A stretch of DNA of 64,000 nt from Microcebus murinus (taxonomy: Eukaryota; Chordata; Mammalia; Primates; Cheirogaleidae): assembly GCF_040939455.1 (NCBI RefSeq), contig NC_134106.1, positions 40,384,001 through 40,448,000 of the forward strand. The letters run 5' to 3'. Within the stretch, counting starts at the first letter, position 1; every line of letters starts with the position of its first letter. This document shows, piece after piece, positions 1 to 11,813 of this stretch. The notes under the pieces were generated by a model. The model was not told the DNA's origin, searched no databases, and saw only the letters and a program-made list of their open reading frames with translations. The position numbers and the translations under genes were made by a program.

Positions 1-2759
1 ATTTTTTCCTGGAAACTTATTGCCATGCATCAAGATAGGAGAAGAGCAAGATAAATAGCTCTGTGGGATCTGTGTTTGTGAGCTCATGGAGACCAGATCA
101 GGCTATTCAGAGTCTTCTCCCAGTTTGTCAATACTGTACCTTCAATCACTGCCTTATTTACTTCTACAGACCCCAATAAATTTCTGCTGCTGCACAATGC
201 TCCTACCCCACCCATATGTATCCCCATGGGGTCTGATGTAGCATCTAGAGTTAAGCAATAGCCTTTATCATTCTTGTTGATTTCAAAGCTTGCTATATTA
301 TAATGCTATAGCAGCCAACAATCTGGGAGACCTACAGAGATGGTCCAGCTTGCCTTTCCCAGCAGCCCTTTGAGGTCTTAAAACCACTTCTAAAAGGGGA
401 GGTGAAGTGAAGTGACTAAAAATATTTGCATAAGTTAACAGTTATATTTTTGGAAATGGCCTGTTTTGACTCTTCTGCTCCCCGCTTCTCAGCATGACTG
501 CTGGATGTTTCTTTGTGTGGTAGGGTTGTACTTGACCAAAGTAAAGTAATATTGCTGTATGATGAACAAGCCATATGTTCACAACCAATTGCAGAAATTA
601 CTGCAGCCTTTGGGTGTTTCTTTCTCAGAGGCTGCTGCTGCTATTGCCAAATCCCCAGAGAAAATTGAACTCATATGAGAATTATTCCCCATGTCTTGGT
701 TGTGAGGGACAAGGAGGTGGCCAAGGTTGTATAGACAATTACCACCTAGCTTTATAAGTCAGGGCCTGTTTCCATCTTCAGGGCTGCTTTTAAACTCAAA
801 GAAGAAAAGTACTCATAATTTATCTGAGGGTTAAGAGCCAAAGTTTCATTGAATCATGGAATATATCAATGTTCAAATTGATATTTTGGCAGTGGATATC
901 ATGGCTTCTGGGAACTGAAGAACAGAAGAGAGAGTGTTCTCCTAACCTGGCCTCCTTGCCTTGCTTTTCTGTGTGCACATTCAGCTCTTTCCTCAGTCAT
1001 TTGGTGCCAGAATGTCCCAGCAGGAAGAAACAGCAGAAGCCATCAAGTGTTTAATTTTTCTCTTTTATTTAAGAGAACTCAATTCTGCTACACAGAGAAT
1101 AAAAGAAGTATATGAGGTGGAAATGAGGCTAATTATAGATAGACTGTAAGGTAGCTTTTGAGTCATAGAGAAAACTCATAAATGTGTTGAGTATGGATAG
1201 TAATTTAGTAACCTGTGAGCCACAGTAGACCTAGCTAGAATACATAGAAGATTTTTGTGTTGAACATAGCTCAAAAAGATGGGACAAACAAGAATGTAAC
1301 TTGTAGATAAAATGTAATGGAAGGCCAAGTAAATGTTAAATGTCCCCTAACACAAATCATGTCACCTCTGGATTGCTAGCTCTGCCATGTCTAAGCTGTT
1401 ATGCACGCCTCTTCTGGCCCACGTGTCCTATGTCCAAGATACACAGTCTTAACTGCTTAAAATGTTATTGACCACCTACTATTATAGCCACATATAAAAT
1501 TTGCTAGGAGTCATCTTAACAAGAAAAGATGATCACTTCTCAATACTTTTCTTTAGTTGCTAGCCCCAAATGGTTATGTTACAGTTTGCTTTCATTGCTC
1601 ATCCTTCCCTATCTCATCAGTAAGGAATTTGGAGTAGGAGTCTGTGGAGTGAAGATAAAGAGGAAACTGGAAGTTCCATAAGGCTAAACCTGTTAGATGT
1701 GAAGGTTGTGGATGTTAGGTATGCAGTCCCCAAAGACAGACCTGCTCATGTTTGCTCTGCACACCTCAGCTGAGTAGTGGACCTTTGATGGGTTCTGAGG
1801 ATGTCCTGTTGTCTTCTTTTCTTGGGAAACTACTCGTTTCCCATTATATTCTGTGGTCTTGGTAGGGCTTTCCATCACAGCACCCAGCCTCACTGGCCTT
1901 TGGGATGGACATGTGACCAAGATCAGTAATTTCCATATCTTTCTTCATAGTATCTATCGTGCCTGGTTGAATGGGAGACAGAAGGGCCCTGCCTCTGATT
2001 TCATGGACCACGAAGAGTGTGAACTGAGGTTTGTCTCTCCTGCATTGGGGAGAATCACTATCTGTAGAAGGCGGGAATAAAATTAGACAAAGGAGATTTG
2101 AGAGACAGATGTACAGAAAAATGGGCATATCAGCATCAACCCCTTGTTCTAATTCTCATTATTCCTAGAGCTGTCCTATAACCTTAGTTGCACTTTGTTT
2201 CTATGAGTCCATCTAGTTAAATGGGACAGTGAGGCCCTTTTAGCATTAAATATAAGTCATTTTGTGTTGAATTTCTGTTGCGGAAATAGATTCCTGAAAA
2301 AATAGAAATTAGTCATTAGAAGTAGAGTGTTATCAGGCTCTAGCATTCAGAACTGGCTAATTTCAGGTAGAGTGTGGTTGATAAGATGGCCTTCATCTGG
2401 GCTGGGAAAATGGGATTATCAATATGTGATCCCATACCAGGTGGCTGAGTGCTTGTCTGCCATCACTTGGTGTCATAGACCAATTAAACATACCAAGACA
2501 TGGCCTTTAAGAATTTGGAAAAAGATTGTAGGTTTATTAGAGGGCGTTGGCTTCTTCCTATGGTTATCAGGGAATCCAAATAAAATGAAAATTCTTATTA
2601 CTAGCTAACATGACTAAAATGTGACTCCTCTACAAGAACCAGTGTTCATTATTGTTAGGATAAGCCCTTTCCACCTGTCACCAGCAAACTTCTTGCTCCT
2701 GTCCAAACCCCACCTCCTGCAGGAAGTCTTCCCCAAACTATCCCAGCCTACACATTAAT
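1..2759. other. Unique non-coding DNA, nothing recognised
   Basis: Ordinary AT-rich, CpG-poor mammalian sequence. I see no repeat family I can name, no RNA gene and no open frame longer than about 95 codons. A stretch near 1.85-2.11 kb has wording reminiscent of old LTRs but is too decayed to call. Confidence 0.6.
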
Positions 2760-2870
2760 TTCTTCAGGGGTTCATTCTGCAAATATTTATTTAGCACTTA
2801 CTATGTGTCAGAAATTGGGCAAGAGGTCAGACATTTCTACTGACTCTACTGTTTCTAGGATATGGTATGT
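2760..2870 (-). repeat. L2 LINE 3'-end fragment
   Basis: The plus strand reads like the reverse complement of the L2 3' UTR: a TTCATTC start, a CAAATATTTATTTAGCAC core and a 'tactatgtgtcag' stretch. L2 is a CR1-clade LINE dead since before the placental radiation. Only the terminal ~110 bp is recognisable. Confidence 0.6.
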
Positions 2871-3000
2871 TAATAACACAGTTATTTACTGAAGTTGCCA
2901 TTTAAAAACATAATAAGACCATAAATCCTTGGCAGCTAAATGAAGGAGCTCTGGCCATGTGATAGTCTTACAAAAGGAACCACAAAAAAAGCAAGATACA

Positions 3001-3080
3001 CATTTAGCAACATTAATTGAGTGCCTATGATACAAATTTGACACAACTTCTGCCCTTGGGGAGCTCTACAGATTCCCAGG
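3001..3080 (-). repeat. L2 LINE 3'-end fragment
   Basis: Short decayed match to the antisense L2 tail: 'attgagtgcctatgata' followed by 'tgcccttggggagctct'. It could be the same insertion as the fragment at 2760, interrupted by diverged sequence. Confidence 0.45.
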
Positions 3081-3394
3081 AGCATTGTTACAGTCACATG
3101 CTGGGATCACGGTGAATTATCAGGAAAACCAGCTGCTAGATTTTCTGTCAGAGATTATATTTTCATCCTTTACTAAAATCAAATCGGGCTAAGGAAATGA
3201 TGATATATTCTGAACATTTGGGCAAATGCCAAAGCTACAAAATCACCTTGTGAACAGGAAGAATCCTTTTTACTGTTGAATACATTCCTTTGCAGGTTGA
3301 TATTCGAACCTCCCTACTACACCTTTCCTGGTTTTCTGTGTTCTTAGAATAAAATTACCAAGAATCAGCTTCAGTCACCAAATGAATTAGTAAG

Positions 3395-3466
3395 TTTACT
3401 ATTTCATTCATTCGTTTGTTCACCATTTATTAAACTCATGCTATGTAGCGAGTTGTATGCCAGGTG
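3395..3466 (-). repeat. L2 LINE 3'-end fragment
   Basis: Contains the antisense L2 tail signature: 'tttcattcattcg', then 'tttattaaactcatgctatg', then 'atgccagg'. Short and diverged. Confidence 0.5.
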
Positions 3467-3499
3467 AAACCAGAGGCAGCACGAGCTGAGCGTGAAGAA

Positions 3500-3640
3500 G
3501 CTTGAATCACAGATCCTGTTTGCAACTGAGTGCCCGTGTGATCCTGGGTGAGTCATGAAAAGGTTTTAAATCTCAATTTCTTTATTTCTAGAATAGGAAC
3601 TAAAATCTGTACCTCACAAGTAGAAAATGAGCCAGGAGCA
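3500..3640 (+). repeat. MIR SINE fragment
   Basis: Matches the conserved core of MIR, a tRNA-derived SINE mobilised by L2: 'gtgtgatcctgggtgagtca' followed by a T-rich 'tcaatttctttatttctaga' stretch. About 140 bp is recognisable and the tRNA-like head is poorly preserved. Confidence 0.5.
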
Positions 3641-3758
3641 TAAATGAGATAAACATCTGTGCATCCAAAATTATATAAATAAATTGTCAAATAAATACAT
3701 GGGTAATGAAGCAGATCTGACGAATTCCAAATAATAAATGTAGAAGGACTTGCATAAT

Positions 3759-3864
3759 ATTCCTTCCATAATATATTAATGAAATCATCATTATGAAATG
3801 ATGAAATAATAATTAATGAAATCATCATTATTCCTTCCATAATATATTAATGAAATCATCATTA
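3759..3864. repeat. Partial tandem duplication, 71-bp period
   Basis: A 35-bp block starting 'attccttccataatat' occurs at 3759-3793 and again, identical by eye, at 3830-3864. The DNA between contains a further partial echo of 'aatgaaatcatcatta'. It looks like a local tandem duplication by replication slippage in AT-rich DNA. Confidence 0.8.
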
Positions 3865-3954
3865 GATAATTGCTGCAGGCAAGATCCATAAGTAAATGTT
3901 AAAACCAGGGAGTAAAACTTAAAACAGGACATTTGCATAGCCTCAAAGTATTTC

Positions 3955-4675
3955 CCCCCAAAATTTATTGAATAAATTGGTGCTTTTAACATGTCTGCAA
4001 ATTTTTGATATTCCTCCTCTCAGGAGGTTGGGCTTAAATACCCTCTCCTTGAATGTTGGCTGGACTCTAGACTCCTTCTAACAAGGAACAAAGAAAGGAA
4101 AAGATATCACTTTAAGGTGGACAGAAACCACCCTAGCCAAATGATCACAGTTAACATCACCAATAATAGGTCAGGTTGATATTGTGTCCCCCCTGATATG
4201 ATGTGCAAAGAAGGCAGGCACATGTAATGTTTTTCTCAAGAATCCATAACCTTAGTCTAATCCTGAGAAAACATCAGACAAACTCAAACTGAGGGGTATC
4301 CTATAAATGCTGGATCAGTTCTTTTCAAATGTGTGACAGGCAGGAAAAATAAAAAGCAAGAAACTGTCACAGATTAGAGAAGATTAAAAGCCTAAATGCA
4401 ATGGGGAATCCTAGATTGAATCCTAGAACAGAAAAAGGATTAGTGGAAATTAGAAAATTTTGTGAAATCTGAATAAAGCCTGTAGTTTAGTTAATATTAA
4501 TAGCATAACATCAATATTTAATTTCTTAGTTTTGATAAATGTTTCTTAGTTATGCAAGATGTTAACATTGGGAAAAACAGGGTGAAGGGTCTATATGAAT
4601 TCACTGAACTATCTTTGCAACTTGTCTGTAAATCTAAAATTAATGTCAAAATATAAAGTTTTAAAAGTATTGTAT
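3955..4675 (+). mobile_element. Old L1M-type LINE 3' UTR
   Basis: The stretch reads as the 3' UTR of an ancient mammalian L1. Recognisable pieces in order are a 'cctctcaggaggttgggctt' block, 'tgatcacagttaacatcacc', 'gagaaaacatcagacaaa', 'cagaaaaaggattagtgg', 'gtagtttagttaatatt', and the terminal 'gtaaatctaaaatta' before an A-rich end. No ORF2 coding sequence is attached. The subfamily (L1MC/L1ME range) is a guess. The younger L1 at about 4712 lies just beyond its 3' end. Confidence 0.65.
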
Positions 4676-4711
4676 CTTACAAAGTTGTTTAAAGAATCTC
4701 TTCAATAATAT

Positions 4712-5485
4712 TTGATCTAATCATCAGGGAAATGTGAATCAAAACCACAAGGAGATATCACTTATCTCCAGTGAGAATGGCTTTTATCAAAAAGTCCAAA
4801 AACAATAAATGTTGGTGTGGATGCGAAGAGATAGGAACACTCCGACATTGCTGGTGGGACTGCAAACTAGTACAACCTCTGTGGAAAGCAATATGGAGAT
4901 AACTTCAAAGAGCTAAAAGTAGACCTACCATTTGATCCAGCAATCCCATTACTGGGCATCTACCCAAAAGAACAAAAGTCATTCTATCAAAAAGACATCT
5001 GTACTCGAATGTTTATAACAGCACAATTCACAGTTGCAACTGTGCTGATGTGGTAACAACCCAAGTGCCCATTAATACATGAGTAGATTAATAAAATGTA
5101 GTATGTGTATACCATGGAGTTCTACTCAGCCACAAAAAATAATGGTGATCTAGCACCTCTTGTATTTTCCTGGATAGAGCTGGAACCCATTCTACTAAGT
5201 GAAGTATCATAAGAATGGAAAAACAAGCACCACATGTACTCACCAGCATATTGATATTAAGTGATCAACACTTAAGTGCACATATAGTAATAACATTCAT
5301 CAGGTGTCAGGCAGATGGGAGGGGCGAGGAGGGGATGGGTATATACACACCTAATGGGTGCGGTGCGTACCATCTGGCGGATGGACAGGCTTGAAGCCCT
5401 GACTCAGATGGGGCAAGGGAAATATATGTAACCTAAACATTTGTACTCTCTCATAATATGCTGAAATAAAAAAGAAAAAAGAGAA
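4712..5485 (+). mobile_element. 5'-truncated L1, strepsirrhine-type 3' end
   Basis: The element starts inside ORF2 with 'taatcatcagggaaatg', runs through the ORF2 C-terminal region (for example 'ccagcaatcccattactggg' near 4938), and continues into a 3' UTR containing 'cacctaatgggtgcggtgcg' near 5349 and 'gtaacctaaacatttgtac' near 5430. It ends in an A-rich tail around 5465-5485. From memory, that 3' UTR wording is characteristic of lemur and galago L1s rather than human L1PA/L1PB. The ORF2 part carries stops and frameshifts, so it is dead. I could not identify a clean target-site duplication. Confidence 0.85.
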
Positions 5486-5639
5486 AACATAGAAAAGTAT
5501 AAAGTATCATACTTATATAAAAATATGAATTTTCTTTTTTCCTTTGGGGAAATAGAAATAGTAAAGAGTAGGCACAGTTGTTGGAAAAGGTAAGCGATGA
5601 AGGAAAATATTTTAAGTGACATTCTTAAAAGGTCTCAAA

Positions 5640-5770
5640 TCATTTGCTAACTCTTGCTTATTAGAACTTCAGCTCCAAGAAGGGAGAGGTTTTCGTTTGT
5701 TCTGCTCAGGGCCATATCCCAAGCCCTAGGACAGTATCTAGCATATAGCAAGTGCTTAGGACACATTGTT
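5640..5770 (+). repeat. L2 LINE 3' end
   Basis: Sense L2 tail: a stretch like 'cttcagctccaagaaggga' matches the family's segment preceding a 'gggcagggacc'-like motif. It is followed by 'ctaggacagtatctagcata', 'gcaagtgcttagg' and the terminal 'gttgaatgaatgaa'. L2 ends in short tandem TGAA-type units, which here grade directly into the microsatellite. Confidence 0.7.
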
Positions 5771-5818
5771 GAATGAATGAATGAATGAATGAATGAATGA
5801 ATGAATGAATGAATGAAT
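5771..5818. repeat. (GAAT)12 microsatellite
   Basis: Twelve perfect GAAT units with no interruption, grown from the tail of the L2 element immediately upstream. The pure run suggests the locus is polymorphic in the population. It makes a false repetitive open frame on the minus strand. Confidence 0.98.
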
Positions 5819-8689
5819 GCTGTTTTATATTGGTCCCCAGGTAAGGCAGGGCTGGAATGTTCTGACACACACTCTAGTAAGAAGTGAATATTAACCGCCA
5901 AATCGTGGTTAGGATGTAGGAGAATAATCTCAATCTTAGTCTGTTTGGTAGCGGGGCCGGGGAGGTCAGGGTCCCAGCAAAGTGAGGGCCATCAAAAGCA
6001 GGAGGAGTGGGTACGGGAAATATCTTGGGAGAACCAGGACCAAAAGCACCCAGGAGAGAAAGAGCAGTTAAAGTGCAGGACCTGCGGTGAATGTGGAGCA
6101 GCTCTCAGAACCTTAGGCCTTTGCCAAACGTCTAGGATTGCTCCTTACCAAGGACTCTTCTTCCGAATACATTCGGTAAAGGGCCTGAGAGTCTCTCAAG
6201 GGTGTTGTCACCTCCATAGAAGAGCTCACTGACCAGAGGTAAGAAAAGTTAGCTACCTGACTACAAGCAAAGCCCTCTTGTTACAATTGGACAGCAATAT
6301 GCCCAGGCACACGACACCCTTCATTGTAGTACAATTAGGACTATGCATTACCACCACAACATTTGGGTCTAGCTTCTGAATGAAAGCATCTTCCAAACCC
6401 ATACAGAGAAGAGGTAGAATTCCACTTGCCTTTGTGTAGTCGTGTAGTTGTCTGAATGCAGAGATTGCCATGTTTTCAGAGCTGGGCTACGCACTGTAGA
6501 ATAGCAAAACAAAGTGCAGGTGGGAGTAGCAAAACCAGAAGTCTGAGACCCAGGCAGGCAATTCCTTAATTCCAGGAAACTTTAGAACTGTGCTTTCTGG
6601 TTCGTGACAGTTTACCAGGGCTGGGGAGCTCGTTCTGCAGGCCACCCATTTGTTAGGTCACTGGATGCAGTGTCTCTTGGTGAAGGAGACTCTGTACCCC
6701 CCAGAGCCCATAACAAGGCCACAAGCAGCTTCAGTGCCATTATCTGAGGCCCCACAGAGCACTACATCACCGGCATTTTTTTTTCTGTATTTATGTAACG
6801 CAGAGAAATTAGTTCTTTCCTTGCCTCCTTCAGATTGATTTAATTTCCCAGGCTGAAGCCCATCATGTGAGCCAAGGGCAACTTCCAGGCCTATGACCAT
6901 TACTGTTGAGTTGCAGTTTCCAGCAGAGAGTTAGTTTTCCCCAGAGCTGGTAGCTCAGCTGTTTCATATCATAATGGGGTGGGAAAGTGGCAGGCGGGCT
7001 GTCAAACCTGATGCAAATGATGTTTTATAAAAAGTGGTTTAAATTGGCTGAAGCTGTTTTTAGACTGATCAGTTAAAAAATATGTAGGGCATCTTTCTGA
7101 CTTGCAGGAACACAGAACCCAAGAATTGGATTTTTTTTATCACATACTTTGGGAGAGATTTGTAGGTGGGCACAGGCTCATCCGGAAAAGCAGATGAGGA
7201 CTTGTTAATGTGGGAATAGGTAAATTGGGTTCAGGCTGGCCCCAGCTAATTGGAAGGACCATGTGAGCCCAGTGGGGAGAAAGGGAAAGCCTTCTTGGAA
7301 GGAATACACTTGCATGGCCTGGAGATATAAGCCTCCTTCTTGGCTCTCCCTAGGCTATGAGAAGAGTTGCAGGAATTCTGCCCCAAGACACAAGAGCAAG
7401 GGATTCTTCAGCTCCTCAGGAATACCATAGCTCTCATTTCAGCTGGAACTGAAAAGGAAAGGGACATTCTTACTCTTGAGAAAGGGGTTTCAGGAGTAGC
7501 AGCCAGTGACTGGGGAAAGTTAGCTTTCTCAGCTCTGAGAAGACTAGTTCCCTTGAGATTAGATAAGCAGAATCACATAATTCCACTGAGGAACTTTGGA
7601 GTCTGTGATTTATATTAATATTGGGGTTACCCAAATGCCTTTGTTCTCGTCCTTTCTATTCAAATCCTACTTTCAGCCACTTTTGTGGCTGTGGGCCAGT
7701 CTAGATGCGGCATGTGTGCTTTCTTCTCCGGAGTTCTGCTGGGTTCTGACGCTGCCAGCACAGGAGACGAGCTACTGAACAGAATGGAGTTGTTGCCTTG
7801 TCTCTCTTGTTAAGTCTGTGGAATTAGGCTCCCTGGAGCTCATCTCTGGCATGATTTGGATGAGATGCAAAATATTGAACATACTCCTATCACATTTGGC
7901 TCAACATAGAGTAGATGTTGGAAGTTTATGTAAAAATGGTTAATATGTGAACGTCTACAAAATCTCTTCTCACTCTCAAAACTCTTGTGTTGATTTATTC
8001 AGTATCTCTCTGCTTCCTTCCTGGATTTATTTTTTTTTTAGGACTGAGTGGATGAAGAATTTGGGGGACAGGGGAAGGGAGGACAAGGGAGATATAAGAA
8101 AGTTTTGGGGGTGGATTTATGTGGTTTTGAGGAGAGGCCTGGTGGAGGAGAGAGCAAGTGTGATGTGTGAAATTCATGAAGTAGAGAGGAAAGTTTTTAA
8201 TTTAAAGATTTTAAGCACTGTGCTGTTGATGAAAGTCTTTGGCATTGTGTTGGGTGTTAGAGGAAAAAAAATAAGTATTGGAGCTGAACTATTTTTATGT
8301 TGTTTTGGTTGTGTAGACCATTCTGGTGCTGAGTCACGTGGATCACAGCATTGGAAGAATTATATTTGTTTTAACTAGTTGGCCAATCCATGTGAATCAT
8401 TGGGTGTTTACTCTCTTCCTTCTACAAGATAAGGCAGAACATAAGTTGTACTTTGAGATCTGGAGAAATCTATTTGGGAAAATAAAAGGTGGGAATATTT
8501 TATGGAAGTGTTGGGTGTCCACTCTGGTGGTAACCATAGTACAACAGGAGTTGGGGAAAAGGCTAAATCACATAAGAGCTTCAATAGCTCCTGTTTCGTG
8601 CTGTAGCCAATCTCATGTCTGTTTGGTTTCATAGTCTCAGCCTTCCTGGTCTTTCGTCCTGTTCTATTTCAACACTCTTATTTGCTTCC
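5819..8689. other. Unique non-coding DNA, no recognised repeat
   Basis: Nearly 3 kb without a repeat I can name. Its longest open frame (7947-8378 +, 143 codons) has no recognisable domain and a low-complexity, hydrophobic and charged mix. The part at about 6.93-7.12 kb holds an octamer-like ATGCAAAT (near 7012) and a TTTTATAAAAAG block and looks less decayed than average, so a conserved regulatory element there is possible but unproven. Confidence 0.5.
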
Positions 8690-8900
8690 TTTAGGTTGTT
8701 CTCTCTCATCTTTGCACATCATCCTCTGCAATGACTCCCTGCCTCGGCTCAGGCATAACTGCCACTTGGGAATATCCACTCATCTTTCCTACCCATGCTT
8801 CAAGAGGCAATGCAAGTTCTAATGATCTATGAAACTTTTTCATGTTCCCAGGTCCACCAGGATCTTTCTGTGTTCATTGTACTCCTTTTGAAGTACTCAT
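8690..8900 (+). repeat. Possible L2-like LINE fragment
   Basis: Wording such as 'cttcaagaggcaatgcaagt' and 'tgaaactttttcatgttccc' resembles the L2 3' UTR part that precedes its final segment, but the match is weak. Alternatively this is unique sequence. Confidence 0.35.
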
Positions 8901-8914
8901 TGTTTACGGTTAGT

Positions 8915-9180
8915 ATTTAGAATCATAAGATGGGCAGTTGGAGTGGCCCTTACAGACCATATCTAGCCATCTCCTTTCGATTTGTCAGATGAGGCAACTG
9001 AGCTTCAGTGACATGACGTTATTCCCTTTAGATCACTTACTTGGAATATATGTTAACATGGTTATAAACTGAAAATTGCTCTAGAAATAGTAGTTATCAT
9101 TCTCATAGTGGCAGAGCTGCAACTATTAATAGAAGCCAAGTCTCCTGATTCCTTTCGGTTCTGTTCATTATATTAAGCTG
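8915..9180 (-). repeat. Ancient SINE-like repeat
   Basis: The core 'ttgtcagatgaggcaactga' with flanking 'aatcataagatgggcagttg' and a final 'attaagctgcctct' follows the layout of old mammalian SINE-type repeats related to MIR seen antisense. A middle section of about 90 bp does not match. Family not determined. Confidence 0.45.
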
Positions 9181-9289
9181 CCTCTATTAAGTTGCTATCA
9201 TTCTTGTCTGTCCAGCCTGAGGGGGGAGAACAAGGTTTGGATGGAAGCATCTATGGCACCTACCATATAGCAGCCACATGTGTTAAAAC

Positions 9290-9425
9290 AGCCTGTCAGA
9301 TAATGGATCCTCCTTATTTTTACAAAGGAGGACACTAAACCTTGGGAAGGTTGAAACATTTTCTCAAGGTCACACCGACATCTATACAGGCAGTATTCAA
9401 ATGAAGGTCTGCCTAACTCAAAAGC
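9290..9425 (-). repeat. MIR SINE fragment, antisense
   Basis: Antisense MIR core: 'tatttttacaaaggaggaca' (the region that reads 'acagatgaggaaac' in the family), then 'ttctcaaggtcacac', then 'attcaaatgaaggtctgcct'. About 130 bp, diverged. Confidence 0.5.
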
Positions 9426-11224
9426 TGCATGTCTACTTTGTCTTTCCTCTTTGCCATTTTCCTTGAGGCCAAGATGGTTCCTTTTCCCTTTTGTTTCTCT
9501 CAACCTTTATCCCATCCTTGACCGCAGTGCACATAGTACATGATCGGTCATAATATTCTGCTTCATTGATGGCTAAGTCCCTCCACAGGAAGTCTCTATG
9601 AACCTTTTATCAATGAAAATTTCCAAGTATGATCCATCCCACAAATTCCATTTTCTAATGGTCCTTAGTCATTAAAAAAATAATGATCAAGTTAAAAAGA
9701 ATTTCATATGCTATGGCTCTCTAGAGAAAGATGTGAGAATTTGGCTTGTGCTTTGAACTCTTTAGTTGAAAGTTACTCTTAAAACATAAAGGACAATTCA
9801 TTTTATTTTATAATGGGTGAATTCTCTGTGATGATTGACAAGCACAAAAATGGGGGCAGGGACCTGTTACAGCCCAAACTGGTGTGAAGATGAGTTGTTC
9901 CCTGCTGCATCACAAGATTATAGATGCTGACAACTTCTCTTAGTGCACAGGTAGCAATGACCTGGGAATGGTGGGCTTTGGTCAGCTCAAGGAGCGCCCT
10001 GAGTTCACTTCTCTTTTCCTCTTTCCTTTTACTCAGCCTGGCCATTTCTTCTCTGGGCCTGCCCGGTGGGCTTCATGAGATGAGATGCCCCATAGGACAC
10101 CTTATGCTGAGGCAGCCCTAAAATAGTATTAGAGCAAACCTCCTCTTTAAGAGAGCTAGCAGAGGCATATGCCTTTAATTCTAAAGAGTGAGTGTAATTT
10201 AGGATTTTTGGTGGCATACAAGGCTAGTGAGAAGGTTGTTCTTGGTTGAGTCCCTACAGATATTAAGTGGGGAAAAGGAAGGAATATCATTTTTATTCAT
10301 TTTGGGTTCACCATATAGTGTCCAATGAGTACTGTGCACTGAAAATGCACTCTAATTTTCAATAAGGTAATAATGGCTGTGAGCTGGAAAAGATAAGGAG
10401 AAAAGGTCCAAATTAGGGGGCGTTTACCATGAAACCAAAGTCATTTTGGGTCATGGTCTGATTCTTTGTGCTACTTCAGATCTTGCTATGTGGCTCTGGC
10501 CTCACTCTGTCATCTGCTCACCAGGAATCACTGCCATTGATTAGTAGCAGCCACACATTCACCTGGCCACTGCTCAGCATTCTCATTTTCTCTCTCTGGC
10601 AACTACTGGTGAGTGATTTAACCTCAAATGATAATCTACACATTCAGAAGCGACCCTCAGGCGTTCAATATATGTAACAGGGTAGCCATCATTCAATTTT
10701 ACCTGTCACTACCTATCTTTTTCACCTAATGGTATGAGAATCTATTTGCCAGACAATTGCAGTTTGGACTGTGGTTTTGAATAATATCACTGGCAGATGG
10801 GTTTATTCAGCCTCTGGGGATGGCATTCCTGATGGCTCCCCTAATGCCCTCGTGTTTTTTCTTCTCACTGCCAAAGTGCTGTCCCATTCATCTAAACCAT
10901 CAACTTTCCCAATAACCTGTCTTTTTAGATAGCACCTATTGTCTCTCTGTGTCCCCTGAGGACAGAAAGGTAAAAAGCAAATTTTCTGCTTCTATAGCAT
11001 TCAGCTGTCGGGAGAGGAGTTCTTGATCGGACCACTTCTTCATTTAAAGTGATGTTGCAGAACCGTGGCTAACTAAAGACAATGGGGTAGTCTGATGGCC
11101 AATGCATTTTCTTCCTGTAGGTTGGAGGGTTTGTCCCTTGACATCTGTCACAAAACATTTATTCAGTCTTCTCTTCTCTGTCTTGAGTGCTGAGGGATTT
11201 TAGAGCAACTTAAAACATATCTTT
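9426..11224. other. Unique non-coding DNA
   Basis: No repeat, RNA gene or convincing coding frame recognised. Open frames here reach about 80 codons and look random. Confidence 0.5.
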
Positions 11225-11470
11225 GCCCTGAAGAAGTTTACAATCAAATCCATCCATTCAAGGATCTGTGTGGGCTACGTATTATATACAATACATTGTC
11301 AGGGTATTAAATTAATAAGATGTAGCTGCGTTCTTGAGGGATCACAATATAGTAAGATTATTTTTAATCTTAATCTTTAATTGTGAGGGATCACAATATA
11401 GTAAGATTAGTTTTTATACAAAACACTACACAATGTCCTATGCAATAAATGCTATAGGAGTGTGTTATAA
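11225..11470 (-). repeat. Possible L2 3' fragment, antisense
   Basis: 'ctgaagaagtttacaatcaa' matches the antisense L2 phrase for 'leave the 3' tail' (family: 'aagtttacaatctag'), followed by a degenerate stretch with 'aataaatgctataggagtgt'. It contains a local duplication listed separately. Moderate to weak match. Confidence 0.4.
11335..11409. repeat. Local direct duplication, 49-bp offset
   Basis: A 26-bp block beginning 'tgagggatcacaatatag' is present at 11335-11360 and 11384-11409, identical by eye. The spacer is an AT-rich repeat of 'aatctt' and 'ttaatc' units. Small slippage duplication. Confidence 0.85.
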
Positions 11471-11813
11471 ATGTTCAGAGGCAAGGATTACCTAGCTGCC
11501 TTGCATATCTGTCAAATTTTTAATGTGTAACACCAAGTTCATTTTGCTTTTATATTCCTTCTCTCCCCAGTTTGCTCCTTCTTTTGTCTTTTTCAAATAA
11601 TGTCAATCAAGCCTATAGGACCCAAATATTCTTTTCCTTCCCTCTCTTTTACCCTCCCTTTCTAAGCAATGTCCATTCTACATGAAAAAGGTCTCACAAC
11701 ACATTCCCTTCCTTTTCTTCAATACCCAACCCCATCTCTAAGTGCATTCTCTTTTCATTTGTAATTTGAATTCTAGGAATAATTTCTCAATAATTGATCT
11801 ATATATAGAGTCA

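Noticed and set aside
1845..2110. Possible old LTR piece
   Set aside because: Only a few suggestive words; no ends, signals or ordered match.
5771..5818. CRISPR-like array
   Set aside because: A 4-bp perfect microsatellite without spacers in mammalian DNA.
5647..5901. Minus-strand frame with repeated Ser-Phe-Ile-His
   Set aside because: It is simply the translation of the (GAAT)12 microsatellite.
7947..8378. 143-codon plus-strand open frame, the longest in the window
   Set aside because: No recognisable domain, mixed hydrophobic and charged composition typical of chance translation, no splice or promoter context; a frame of this length is expected by chance in 64 kb.
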